Shown here: positions 18,219 through 25,618 of the stretch, piece by piece | Numbering within the stretch: position 1 is the first letter of the stretch | Layout of the letters: every line of letters starts with the position of its first letter | DNA from: Geoalkalibacter halelectricus | GTDB taxonomy: Bacteria > Desulfobacterota > Desulfuromonadia > Desulfuromonadales > Geoalkalibacteraceae | DNA: 64,000 nt | Assembly (NCBI RefSeq): GCF_025263685.1 | Contig: NZ_CP092109.1 | Coordinates: forward strand, 2,853,001 to 2,917,000 | Direction of reading: 5' to 3' | Program-made: the position numbers and the translations under genes | The notes under the pieces: model-generated | Seen by the model: the letters and a program-made list of their open reading frames with translations, nothing else | Databases searched by the model: none | What the model was told of the DNA's origin: nothing

Positions 18219-18713
18219 TTATCCGCAGCGAACGATCTCGCCGCGAATAGTCTGCCCCAGATACAAGCGCCCCACCGTGGGAAAGGGCGCTTGACGCGGA
18301 TCCGTGGGACTGCCCGGGTTGAACAGCAGCAAAGCGCCGCGCTGTTCGTTGAGGGGATAGTGGCTGTGGCCATACACCAGGCAATCCAACCGCGCGTCAG
18401 CGAATTCTTGTAAAAGCCGCTCCTCAAGTCCGAACGCGGAGCCCCAGCCGTGGATCAGCCCGATGCGAAAGCCTGCCAGCTCGAGGATGCGCTTGTAGGG
18501 CAAATCGGGGTGGGCGGCATCCATGTTGCCACGCACGCCATAGACCGGCAAGGGGCTGAACGCCGTGAGCAGTGCGGAGTCAATCATATCCCCAGCGTGA
18601 ATAATCGCCTGCGCATCAGAGAAATGATCCCGCGCGAGCCGACCGAGAAATGCCTGACAGTCCGGATCATCGCGTAAGTGCGTATCGGACACAACCCCCA
18701 CTATGACGTCCAT
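18219..18713 (-). CDS. YfcE/MJ0936-type metallophosphoesterase
   Basis: Calcineurin-like phosphoesterase of 164 residues. The di-metal site motifs are all visible: D-x-H in VVSDTHLR, GDMID, GNMD, LIHGWG and GHSHYP. It belongs to the small bacterial YfcE group that hydrolyses phosphodiesters in vitro; natural substrate unknown. It marks the last core gene before an accessory island on its 5' side. Confidence 0.93.
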   Translation of the reverse strand: MDVIVGVVSDTHLRDDPDCQAFLGRLARDHFSDAQAIIHAGDMIDSALLTAFSPLPVYGVRGNMDAAHPDLPYKRILELAGFRIGLIHGWGSAFGLEERLLQEFADARLDCLVYGHSHYPLNEQRGALLLFNPGSPTDPRQAPFPTVGRLYLGQTIRGEIVRCG

Positions 18714-18915
18714 GGTTCCAATCTCCCCGGATCTGGACTACAGGGTTCATGACGACCTCGCCTGCAACCTGTCCTGATCCATCCGCGCCAGCATATACTA
18801 GCTCATTACTCAACTTTCGCAGGCTGAAAAAAATCGACAAGTACTTGTAATTATTAAACAAAAGCGCCATCAACTGTGGTAGAATTGGTTATCGCCAAAC
18901 AACCAAAAATCCCCC

Positions 18916-18975
18916 AGGTGAACTCGGCAGAATAGCGCTTGCGTTTCGTTTTGCTCATTGGAACCTCTCTTTCGT
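18916..18975 (-). pseudogene. 5' remnant of an IS3-type transposase OrfA
   Basis: On the minus strand an AGAGAGGT ribosome site precedes ATG at 18958, encoding MSKTKRKRYSAEF, the characteristic beginning of IS3-family OrfA (normally followed by KAKVAL). After the phenylalanine the similarity stops. The rest of the insertion sequence is gone. The adjacent bases up to about 19020 (TGTCCGAAATTTTGG) look like its former end, joined to the 3' end of the hepT gene. Confidence 0.7.
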
Positions 18976-19304
18976 CAGTGCGTGGCTGTCCACCTTAATG
19001 CACTGTCCGAAATTTTGGTACCAGCTCTCAGATCCAGGTCGATTCCGCCAAGGTAATCATGGACAAGGATATTGCGGAAACCGGAAATGCCGCGCCAGTC
19101 AATCTCTGGATGAGACTCTTTTGCCTCGGCCGATAGCCGCTGACTTGATTCAGCCATGACCTGCAGGACGCGCAGGGTGGCATCCTGAACCAGGGTGTCT
19201 TTGAGAAATCGTTTTTTGTCAGTGTCTGTTGCGTACCGCTCGATGCGCTCTATGCATTCCGGCATGTGTCTTATGTAGATTTGATCGCGCTTCTCGTCGG
19301 TCAT
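18975..19304 (-). CDS. hepT: HepT-like HEPN toxin, C terminus replaced by IS debris
   Basis: DUF86/HEPN protein of the MntA-HepT toxin-antitoxin type, 109 residues. The RNase motif RX4HXY is intact as RNILVHDY near residue 80. In normal members the sequence continues for another helix after GIDLDRVW; here it changes after GGIDLDLR into AGTKISDSALRWTATH, encoded by IS-end sequence. The catalytic site remains, but the terminal helix is lost, so folding and dimerisation may be affected. ATGA overlap with the antitoxin gene upstream. Confidence 0.85.
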   Translation of the reverse strand: MTDEKRDQIYIRHMPECIERIERYATDTDKKRFLKDTLVQDATLRVLQVMAESSQRLSAEAKESHPEIDWRGISGFRNILVHDYLGGIDLDLRAGTKISDSALRWTATH

Positions 19305-19585
19305 AACTCGACAGCTTCTCGAAGTATTTTGTCGCGGATTGCGGGATGCAGGGCGTTCGGAGTTGTCATGTCAACCGGTCTTCCGAGGACATCTTCGAGA
19401 TCTTTAAGAAGTCCGCCAAGTGCGAAAGCTGATTTTCCCTTTTGCATTTCGACCAGAAAATCGATGTCGCTGGTCTCCGTCGCGCGATCCGCTGCCATAG
19501 AGCCGAAAACACGGATACGCTCTGCGCCTCGCTTTCTGGCCAGGCGGAGAATCTCTTGCCTGTGGGCTTCGATGAGTGGGTCCAT
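19301..19585 (-). CDS. mntA: MntA-type nucleotidyltransferase antitoxin
   Basis: Minimal nucleotidyltransferase of 94 residues, the antitoxin that AMPylates the tyrosine of the HepT RX4HXY motif in characterised systems. The motif GS-x9-SDIDFLVEM is present. The start ATG at 19585 (MDPLIEAHRQEILRLA) is preferred to an upstream one, because the extra 24 residues do not resemble the family and GGAGAAAACG lies before this ATG. Antitoxin appears intact while its toxin is truncated. Confidence 0.88.
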   Translation of the reverse strand: MDPLIEAHRQEILRLARKRGAERIRVFGSMAADRATETSDIDFLVEMQKGKSAFALGGLLKDLEDVLGRPVDMTTPNALHPAIRDKILREAVEL

Positions 19586-19689
19586 CGTTTTCTCCTTATT
19601 TGAGCCACAGAGACAGAATAACACAAGGCTGAAGGGGGGAAGAAAAGAAATTTTCAATCTGAGCGGATCTATAGGACACCCACTTAAAG

Positions 19690-20103
19690 ATTGCCAAGCA
19701 GGTGCGCAAAGCCGCCGCCGGCCTGCGCCGCAAAGAGGAGCCGCTGCGCCCAGAAAGCGAGCTGCGCCATCTTACGCCGTCGCCCTTGCTGGAGTTTTCT
19801 CCTTCGGCCCCGGTGTCTGGTGCCATTCCTTTTAGCCTGCCCGACTACCTGGAATTGGTCGATGTGCTCGGACGTGCCATTCATCCCGCCAAACGCGGCG
19901 TTATCCCCGAAAGCACCCCTGCCATCCTGTCACGCCTGGATATCGATTTTGATACCTTTATTGCAACCGCCGATCAGTTTCTTAGTGGTTTCGGCAGTGC
20001 CGTAGGTACGCCACAGCATCTGGCCGCGCTGGCCGAGCAACGTCAGTGCCGTTATCTGCGCGGGGTCGGGCAGGCGCGTTCGGTGTTTGGACGCGCCGCA
20101 TAG
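19690..20103 (+). pseudogene. C-terminal fragment of an IS200/REP-associated-type transposase
   Basis: The open frame lacks its N-terminal catalytic part (no HUH motif). What remains, KQVRKAAAGLRRKE and PFSLPDYLELVDVLGRAI ... RRGVIPE-like ... SGFGSAVGTPQHL ... RYLRGVGQARSVFG, resembles the conserved C-terminal region of a widespread transposase group related to Y1/REP transposases. It ends naturally at its normal C terminus. The 5' portion has been deleted. Confidence 0.65.
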
Positions 20104-20120
20104 CCGTTTGCTCGCGGTGT

Positions 20121-20657
20121 CCTGCGCGGGAAATCATCGTCTGGGTGTTCGATAACCGGATTCTCATATCCAATCCAGGTAAGCTGTACGGCCGCTTACA
20201 TATCGAGGATCTGCACCGCGACGATTATGTCTCTTCGTTGCGCAACCGTCTGTTGGCGGAAGTTTTTTATCTGACCGGAGATATTGAACGCTATGGTACG
20301 GGCTTTGTGCGAATCCGAGAAGCCTTGGTGGACTATCCAGGATTGGCAATTGCAGTTGAAGAAATGGGTGAGTTTTTTAAAGTTGAACTTCGTCATTCCA
20401 CCGAGCAAGTTGCCGAGCAAGTATGCCGGTTGTTGACTGCGTTGGATCGTCCCAAAACACGTCGTGAACTTCAGAATCCATTGCAACTCCAGCATCGCGA
20501 ACATTTTAGAAGTGCCTATCTTCGCCCCGCTTTGGATGCTGCCCTGATTGCTATGACCCCTCCGGAAAAACCACGCGCTGCAGACCGGCAGTATGTGCTC
20601 ACAGAAAAAGGTCGGAAGAAATTACTCCATCGCATACGCGTCGATTCACAAAATTAA
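20121..20657 (+). pseudogene. C-terminal fragment of an AlbA/RecG-like ATP-binding regulator
   Basis: Starting around REIIVWVFDNRILISNPGKL the translation matches the middle and end of the Schlafen/AlbA_2 (RecG-like, 'divergent AAA_4') regulator family: LRNRLLAEVFYLTGDIERYGTG, then the winged-helix segment with HREHFRSAYLRPAL and MTPPEKP...YVLTEKG. The N-terminal AlbA domain and the early ATP-binding part are absent. The open frame reaches back to 20046 through unrelated out-of-frame transposase sequence, so this is a junction of two broken genes. Confidence 0.7.
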
Positions 20658-21003
20658 TAATTCAAAACACCAGAGGATAGGATATTTGCTGGACACACAA
20701 TTTTCACCGCTGCTGCAGCAAGCCGAAGAAGACGGGAGAATTATCGGTGGCTTAAGATCAGCTGTTGATAAAAAACGACGGACAAAATGGCAATACTCAG
20801 CACCTGGAAGGCTTGAGTAAGGGCGTGAGGCTGGTTGACGACAAGGATATTTGACAACGGGGCGGGTTTCTGCCAGCGTTTTTGCACATAAGGCAATTTA
20901 GCTTGTCTATATGCTTTTAAATCGCGCCCCCTGGCAGTAAGCTCTCCCGTGATTCGCGGAGATGCCAAGCCCAGGGGGTTTTTCGTTTTCAGTGGAGGGG
21001 GAT
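20658..21003. other. Intergenic stretch in the accessory island
   Basis: About 350 bases, AT-richer than the window average, with no convincing gene. A 75-codon open frame at 20593-20820 is mostly the out-of-frame tail of the broken regulator. The downstream half holds the leader of the NYN gene, including a GGAGGGG ribosome site at its end. Confidence 0.5.
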
Positions 21004-21597
21004 ATGGAAAATGTAGCCATTTTGGTTGACGCTGAATTTTTCATTAAGCAGTACCGTGCCCATCATCCCGAGGCAGTGACACCCGAGAAGTTGGCAGGTG
21101 GTCTTTACGACATATGTTTGAGGCACCTGGTCAGCAAGAAGGGAAACCACCGCGACCGGCTTTATCGGGTGATTGTTTATGATTGTCCGCCGATGATGAA
21201 GAAGGTTCATCATCCGATTACAAAAAGGTCCATCGACCTCTCCAAAACCAAGACGGCTGTCGAGCGGTTTACGTTTCATGACGAACTGAAAAAGCGTCGT
21301 AAGGTCGCTCTACGGTTGGGTTACATAGACCAGGATAATGCGGCATGGTCTGTTCCGCCATCCATCCTCAGGGATTTACTGCAAAAAAAGCGGTCTTTTG
21401 AAGATTTGCAGGAGCATGAAGTCAATTACATCGGTCGGCAGAAGGCTGTCGATATGAAAATCGGCCTCGATATTGCGTCTCTGGCGTTGAAGCGGATGGT
21501 CAATAAAATCATTTTGATCGCAGGGGACAGCGACTTTGTGCCGGCGGCGAAACTGGCTCGGCGCGAATTTTGGATTGAACATGGGCCTCAGTACTGA
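21004..21597 (+). CDS. NYN-domain (PIN-like RNase) protein, C-terminally truncated
   Basis: LabA/DUF88-type NYN protein of 197 residues. The acidic catalytic positions are visible in AILVDAEFF, VDMKIGLDIASLAL and LIAGDSDFVPAAKLAR. The family normally continues past AAKLARREG with strands and a helix; here the frame passes after REF into WIEHGPQY and stops inside a heptamer repeat, so the last part of the domain is lost. The ATG at 21004 follows GGAGGGG. The three aspartates survive, so nuclease activity is possible but doubtful. Defence or RNA-turnover roles are suggested for relatives. Confidence 0.82.
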   Translation: MENVAILVDAEFFIKQYRAHHPEAVTPEKLAGGLYDICLRHLVSKKGNHRDRLYRVIVYDCPPMMKKVHHPITKRSIDLSKTKTAVERFTFHDELKKRRKVALRLGYIDQDNAAWSVPPSILRDLLQKKRSFEDLQEHEVNYIGRQKAVDMKIGLDIASLALKRMVNKIILIAGDSDFVPAAKLARREFWIEHGPQY

Positions 21598-21615
21598 GTT
21601 TTCAGCACTCAGTTG
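21586..21615. repeat. Heptamer repeat, CTCAGTA/TCAGCAC family
   Basis: CTCAGTACTGAGTT followed by TTCAGCACTCAGTT: degenerate heptamers of a family also seen at 22976-23000 (inverted) and 41024-41050. It covers the stop codon of the NYN gene. Confidence 0.65.
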
Positions 21616-21719
21616 TAAAGCCGCCTGCCGGACGACACGGCAGGACTTTCCGAAATTTGTGAACACTTGTTCCGAAAATTCAGTTGTTAAATTCCGAATT
21701 GCACGATATGTTGTCCCGC

Positions 21720-22967
21720 ATGGCAGATGAATTTCCCTTATATCCCAGGTTGATAAAAACCCGCGTCGCCGAGGCCATGCTAGATACCCCGGTAGTGCTC
21801 CTGGCTGGTCCGCGGCAGGCAGGTAAAACGACGCTGGTTCGTCAACTGGCGAACCAGCACATGCGCTATCTGACCCTGGACGACGAACTGACGCTTCTGG
21901 CTGCTCGGGAAGACCCGGTGGGGATGGTGCGCAGTCTTGACCGAGCGGTTATCGACGAGATCCAGCGCGCGCCGCAACTGCTGCTGGCGATCAAAAAAAG
22001 CGTCGACGAAGATAGACGCGCGGGGCGGTTTTTGCTCACCGGTTCGGCCAACCTCATGGTCTTGCCCACAGTCGCCGACTCCCTGGCCGGACGGATGGAG
22101 ACCCTGACTCTGCTGCCTTTGTCCCAAAGTGAGCTGCACGGTTCGTCGGCCAACTGGATAGACATGGCGTTTGCAGGTCGCCTTCCTGAAGTTTCTGTCC
22201 CTGTGGTAGGGCCCGACCTGGTCGATGCGGTGCTGCGGGGCGGTTATCCCGAAGCGGTCTTGCGTGCTGAAGCGCGTCGGCGTACAGCTTGGGCACGACA
22301 CTATATCGATGCTTTGATCAAGCGCGATGTGCGTGATGTGGCCGGGATCGACAAGCTTGACCATCTGCCGCGCTTTTTGCGGGCGTTGGCACAGATGGCC
22401 GGCCAGATGTGCAATTATACGCAACTAGGCGGTCAGGTTGATTTGGATGCTAAAACAGCCGCTCGTTATATCGGGATTTTTGAGCAGATGTTCCTGCTTC
22501 AGCGCATTGATGTGTACGCGCGCAATCGTCTCAGCCGGGTGGTCAAGACGCCAAAAGTTCAGTTCCTTGACTCTGGATTGCTTTCGGCGCTGCTGGATCT
22601 GACCGTCGATGCGGTTCAGCGGGATCGTACACGCTTCGGACTGGTACTTGAAAACTTCGTTTTTGCCGAAATACGCAAGCATGCTTCTATGGCGGAATCG
22701 GATTGCCGCCTGCTTTACTATCGGGACCACGATCAGAACGAGGTGGATCTGGTGGTTGAAAACGTCATGGGCGATGTGATCGGCATTGAAGTCAAGGCCG
22801 CCGCCACCGTCCGGGAGAGTGATTTGCGTGGACTCAAGCGGCTCTCGGTGGTTGCAGGAGATACCTTCAAGCTTGGGGTTCTTCTTTATGACGGCACTGA
22901 AACCCTGCCCCTGGGTGATCGTCTTTGGGCAGCACCTTTGTCGAGCTTGTGGGGCAGTGGGGCGTAA
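21720..22967 (+). CDS. AAA+ ATPase of the DUF4143 family
   Basis: P-loop ATPase of 415 residues with an N-terminal AAA_14 domain (Walker A GPRQAGKTTL, Walker B RAVIDEIQRAP, sensor LLTGSANLMVLP) and a C-terminal DUF4143 restriction-endonuclease-like domain (YYRDHDQNEVDLVVEN ... IGIEVKAAATV). The D-x(n)-ExK pattern of a PD-(D/E)XK nuclease fold is visible in that last segment. These proteins are common in accessory islands; function unknown. No ribosome site decides between ATG 21708 and ATG 21720; the second is used. Flanked on both sides by inverted heptamer repeats. Confidence 0.88.
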   Translation: MADEFPLYPRLIKTRVAEAMLDTPVVLLAGPRQAGKTTLVRQLANQHMRYLTLDDELTLLAAREDPVGMVRSLDRAVIDEIQRAPQLLLAIKKSVDEDRRAGRFLLTGSANLMVLPTVADSLAGRMETLTLLPLSQSELHGSSANWIDMAFAGRLPEVSVPVVGPDLVDAVLRGGYPEAVLRAEARRRTAWARHYIDALIKRDVRDVAGIDKLDHLPRFLRALAQMAGQMCNYTQLGGQVDLDAKTAARYIGIFEQMFLLQRIDVYARNRLSRVVKTPKVQFLDSGLLSALLDLTVDAVQRDRTRFGLVLENFVFAEIRKHASMAESDCRLLYYRDHDQNEVDLVVENVMGDVIGIEVKAAATVRESDLRGLKRLSVVAGDTFKLGVLLYDGTETLPLGDRLWAAPLSSLWGSGA

Positions 22968-22975
22968 AGGCAGGG

Positions 22976-23000
22976 CTGAGAATCCAGTGCTGAGTATCGG
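22976..23000. repeat. Heptamer repeat, GTGCTGAGT orientation
   Basis: GCTGAGAATCCAGTGCTGAG followed by TATCG, the inverse of the repeat at 21586-21615. Directly after the DUF4143 gene. Confidence 0.55.
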
Positions 23001-23006
23001 GGCGGC

Positions 23007-23096
23007 CCGCACTGGAAGCTGGCTGGTGGCAATGACGAACCCTGAAAAGCCCCGTGCAGCCGACCAGAAATAGGTTCTAACGGCTACGGGGCGAGA
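23007..23096 (+). pseudogene. Second fragment of an AlbA/RecG-like regulator (frameshift and stop)
   Basis: Reading PALEAG, then after a one-base deletion VAMTNPEKPRAADQK, stop, VLTATGR, this matches the C-terminal end of the fragment at 20.1-20.7 kb (PALDAALIAMTPPEKPRAADRQYVLTEKGR). It is a separate, more decayed member of the same family, with about 30 codons left. Confidence 0.75.
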
Positions 23097-23167
23097 ATTC
23101 TTGGGGAGCAGGAAGTAGCAAGTAGAAAAAACAGTGTTGAGGGTAGAAAGTCTACCAAGGAAAAACC

Positions 23168-24109
23168 ATGTCAACCATTCTAATCACCGGCGCTACGGGT
23201 TTTGTCGGCCGTGGGCTCTGTTCGCGCCTAAAGACAGAAGGGCGTGATTTCCGCCGTGCCGTTCGCCGTCAAACGCCTGAAGAAGATACCCACGCGGTCG
23301 GCGACATCGGCCCTGACACCTCATGGAGCGAGGCGCTAAACGGCATCGACACCGTCATTCACCTGGCCGCACGCGCGCATATCATGAACGAGAGCGCAAG
23401 CGATCCCCTGCGGGAATTTCGCCGCGTCAATGTGGATGGAACTCTCAACCTGGCCCGCCAAGCGGCAGCAGCTGGGATCAAGCGTTTCATCTTTTTGAGT
23501 ACCATCAAGGTCAATGGTGAGCAGACCTTGCCGGGATTGCCTTTTACCGAAATTTCTCCGTCCGCTCCGGAAGATCCCTATGGCATCTCAAAGCACGAGG
23601 CGGAGCAGGGGCTTGCCGAAATCGCTCGCGAAACGGGGATGGAGGTTGTCATCATCCGCCCCCCCCTGGTGTACGGCCCCGGCGTAAAGGGAAATTTCGC
23701 AAGCATGATGCGCTGGATCGCCAAAGGCATCCCCCTGCCGCTCGGCGCCATCCACAACCAGCGCAGCCTGGTCGCCCTCGACAACCTCGTCGACTTCATC
23801 ATCACCTGCCTCGATCACCCCGCCGCCGCCAACCAGACTTTTCTCGTCGCCGACGGCGAAGATCTCTCCACCACCGACCTGCTGCGCCGGGTCGGCCAGG
23901 CCATGGGCAAGCCCGCCCGCTTGATTCCGGTGCCTGTGGGACTGCTCAAAGCCGGTGCCGCCCTGCTCGGCAAACAGGCTATGGCGCAGCGTTTGTGCGG
24001 TAATTTGCAGGTGGATATTTCAAAGGCGCGGGAGGTGCTGGGATGGGAGCCGCCGGTTGGTGTGGATGAGGGGTTGAAGAGGGCAGCGAGGGAGCGAGAT
24101 AGCAAGTAG
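23168..24109 (+). CDS. NAD-dependent sugar-nucleotide epimerase/dehydratase (WbpV-like SDR)
   Basis: Extended short-chain dehydrogenase of 313 residues. N-terminal NAD site GATGFVGRGLC, catalytic Ser/Thr region FLSTIKVNG and YGISK (YxxxK). The family (WbpV-like, 'UDP-glucose 4-epimerase family protein') acts on UDP-linked 4-keto-6-deoxy or N-acetyl sugars for O-antigen. It is followed by a sugar transferase and a WbpM-like dehydratase, a normal gene order, although here separated by a four-helix-bundle gene and toxin-antitoxin genes. Its last eleven codons and stop are made of a 40-bp repeat unit, so the C terminus has been replaced. Confidence 0.9.
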   Translation: MSTILITGATGFVGRGLCSRLKTEGRDFRRAVRRQTPEEDTHAVGDIGPDTSWSEALNGIDTVIHLAARAHIMNESASDPLREFRRVNVDGTLNLARQAAAAGIKRFIFLSTIKVNGEQTLPGLPFTEISPSAPEDPYGISKHEAEQGLAEIARETGMEVVIIRPPLVYGPGVKGNFASMMRWIAKGIPLPLGAIHNQRSLVALDNLVDFIITCLDHPAAANQTFLVADGEDLSTTDLLRRVGQAMGKPARLIPVPVGLLKAGAALLGKQAMAQRLCGNLQVDISKAREVLGWEPPVGVDEGLKRAARERDSK

Positions 24110-24240
24110 CGAGAAGGTAGGGGCGGTGAGGGAGCGAGATAGCAAGTAGCGAGAAGGTAGGGGCAGCGAGGGAGCGAGATAGCAAGTAGCGAGAAGGTAG
24201 GGGCGGTGAGGGAGCGAGATAGCAAGTAGCGAGGAAGTGA
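24081..24240 (+). repeat. Four tandem 40-bp repeats
   Basis: Units at 24081, 24121, 24161 and 24201, each of the form GGGCAGCGAG or GGGCGGTGAG followed by GGAGCGAGATAGCAAGTAGC and GAGAAGGTAG. The two variants of the first ten bases alternate, so the true period is 80 bp; the last unit ends GAGGAAGTGA. The sequence has a degenerate heptamer texture. Unit 1 encodes the epimerase C terminus and stop; unit 4 supplies the ribosome site of the next gene. Confidence 0.97.
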
Positions 24241-24242
24241 AA

Positions 24243-24608
24243 ATGGAAAAGCCGCATAAAAAATTAAATGTCTGGCAGAAAGCGGTTGATTTGTCGGTAG
24301 ATACATATCGTATTACAGAATCTTTTCCCAAATCTGAGCTTTTTGGCCTCGTCAGTCAAATGCGCCGTGCCGCAGTAAGTGTGCCTGCAAATATTGCAGA
24401 AGGGGCAGCGAGGACAGGGGCAAAAGATCAGCTGCACTTTCTGAATATAGCCAGAGCCTCATTAAGCGAACTTGACACTCATTTGGAAATAGCCCTAAGA
24501 ATAAAATTAGTGTCTGGCACAGATGCTCAGCTCGTCTCATCTTTGATGACCGATGTGGATCGTCTGCTTTACGGATACATGAAATCAGTTAGAAAATTAG
24601 TGAGTTGA
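24243..24608 (+). CDS. Four-helix-bundle protein (S23/IVP family)
   Basis: A 121-residue protein of the family first found in 23S rRNA intervening sequences and related to the Avd proteins of diversity-generating retroelements. Signature: VWQKAVDLSVDTYRITESFP ... LVSQMRRAAVSVPANIAEGAAR ... FLNIARASLSELDTHLEIA. These proteins form basic pentameric bundles and may bind nucleic acid. It is neither in an rRNA gene nor near a reverse transcriptase. The ATG at 24243 is preceded by GAGGA inside the last tandem repeat. Both flanks consist of related repeats. GC is lower than in neighbours. Confidence 0.9.
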   Translation: MEKPHKKLNVWQKAVDLSVDTYRITESFPKSELFGLVSQMRRAAVSVPANIAEGAARTGAKDQLHFLNIARASLSELDTHLEIALRIKLVSGTDAQLVSSLMTDVDRLLYGYMKSVRKLVS

Positions 24609-24623
24609 AAAGGCAGCGAGGGG

Positions 24624-24697
24624 GCGAAGTAGCGAGGTAGTAAGGTCAAAACCTCTCTCGCAATCTCGCTACTTCGCTATCTTGCTGATTTTTTTTA
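24624..24697 (+). terminator. Hairpin built from repeat sequence, with T-run
   Basis: Perfect 13-base arms GCGAAGTAGCGAG (24624) and CTCGCTACTTCGC (24665), with a 28-base loop that also has pairing potential, then eight T at 24689-24696. The left arm resembles the 40-bp repeat and the right arm is its inverse, so the repeat family itself forms the terminator of the four-helix-bundle gene. Confidence 0.75.
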
Positions 24698-24720
24698 ACA
24701 CCTTTACATAGGAACAACCC

Positions 24721-25275
24721 ATGCTTCGCACCCTCGACATCTTGTTCTCCGCCCTCGGCCTGCTCGTCGGCTTCCCGATCCTCGCGGTCATCACCGTTAT
24801 CGGCTTTTTCGACACCGGCTCACCCATCTTCCGCCAGGAGCGCGTCGGGCGGAACAAAAAGCCCTTCGTGCTGGTGAAATTCCGCACCATGAAGGTGGGT
24901 ACCGCTTCGGTGGCGAGTCATTTGGCCAGCAGCAGCGCCATCACGCCGCTGGGCAATTTTCTGCGCCGCACCAAGATCGACGAGCTGCCGCAGTTATGGA
25001 ACGTGCTCAAGGGGGAGATGAGCCTGGTGGGGCCGCGCCCGAATCTGTTCAACCAGGAAGAGCTGATCGCGGAACGGGACAAATTGGGCGTCTATGCCGT
25101 GCGCCCCGGCATCACAGGCCTGGCGTAGGTCAACGAGATCGATATGTCGACACCGAAGCTGCTGGCGGAAACCGATGCGCGGATGATCAAGGAGTTGACC
25201 GTCGGCAAGTATTTTTCCTACATCCTGCAAACGGTGACCGGCAAGGGATCGGGGGATCGGGTGAGGGGCAAGTAG
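24721..25275 (+). pseudogene. Undecaprenyl-phosphate sugar transferase with in-frame amber codon
   Basis: Short WcaJ/PglC-type initiating sugar transferase: one membrane hairpin (about 3-28), then [41 protein letters not shown]. The frame continues to 25275 (184 sense codons plus the amber) but codon 136 is TAG at 25126-25128, within GLA-stop-VNEIDMSTPKLLAETD; relatives read GLAQVNG. A single C to T change from CAG explains it. The catalytic DE motif lies before the stop; the lost 48 residues include the conserved GLAQVN core. Probably inactive unless the amber is read through. Confidence 0.85.
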
Positions 25276-25318
25276 GAGGGGTATTAAAGGTCGCCCACTT
25301 GAAAGTTGCAACAAGCCG

Positions 25319-25618
25319 CTATTTGATATGCCGGTTGGGATCCTGTCTGGCATGTAGCACGCGAACAATCTCGATGTGCTTGGATCGCACCTGATAAAAC
25401 ACGACGTGACTTTCTACAGGAAAGCTTCGGATTTCAGGTAGAACCTCGGGGCGTTCCATGCCAAGGTGGGGGCGTTCAGTCAGCGACCAGAGACATTGTT
25501 TGAGGTTTTCGAGATACCTGAATGACTGTTTCTGCCCCCAGTTTCGCAGGCTAAATTGATAAATGTCCTTGAGGTCATCTCGTGCCGCGAATGAGATGAC
25601 CAGATGGTAATGGCTCAT
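25319..25618 (-). CDS. parE: ParE/RelE-superfamily toxin
   Basis: A 99-residue toxin with the family pattern ISFAARDDLKDIYQFSLRNWG ... SLTERPHLGMERPEV ... RSFPVESHVVFYQV ... IEIVRVLHARQD. ParE-type gyrase poisons and RelE-type RNases share the fold; the HARQD ending and ParD partner favour ParE. Its ATG overlaps the antitoxin stop (ATGA). Not truncated. Confidence 0.9.
   Translation of the reverse strand: MSHYHLVISFAARDDLKDIYQFSLRNWGQKQSFRYLENLKQCLWSLTERPHLGMERPEVLPEIRSFPVESHVVFYQVRSKHIEIVRVLHARQDPNRHIK

Noticed and set aside
20593-20820. 75-codon frame after the broken regulator
   Set aside because: Begins as an out-of-frame reading of the regulator tail and lacks a ribosome site.
24081-24240. 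40-bp tandem units as a CRISPR array
   Set aside because: Units are directly adjacent with no spacers, and no cas genes are present.
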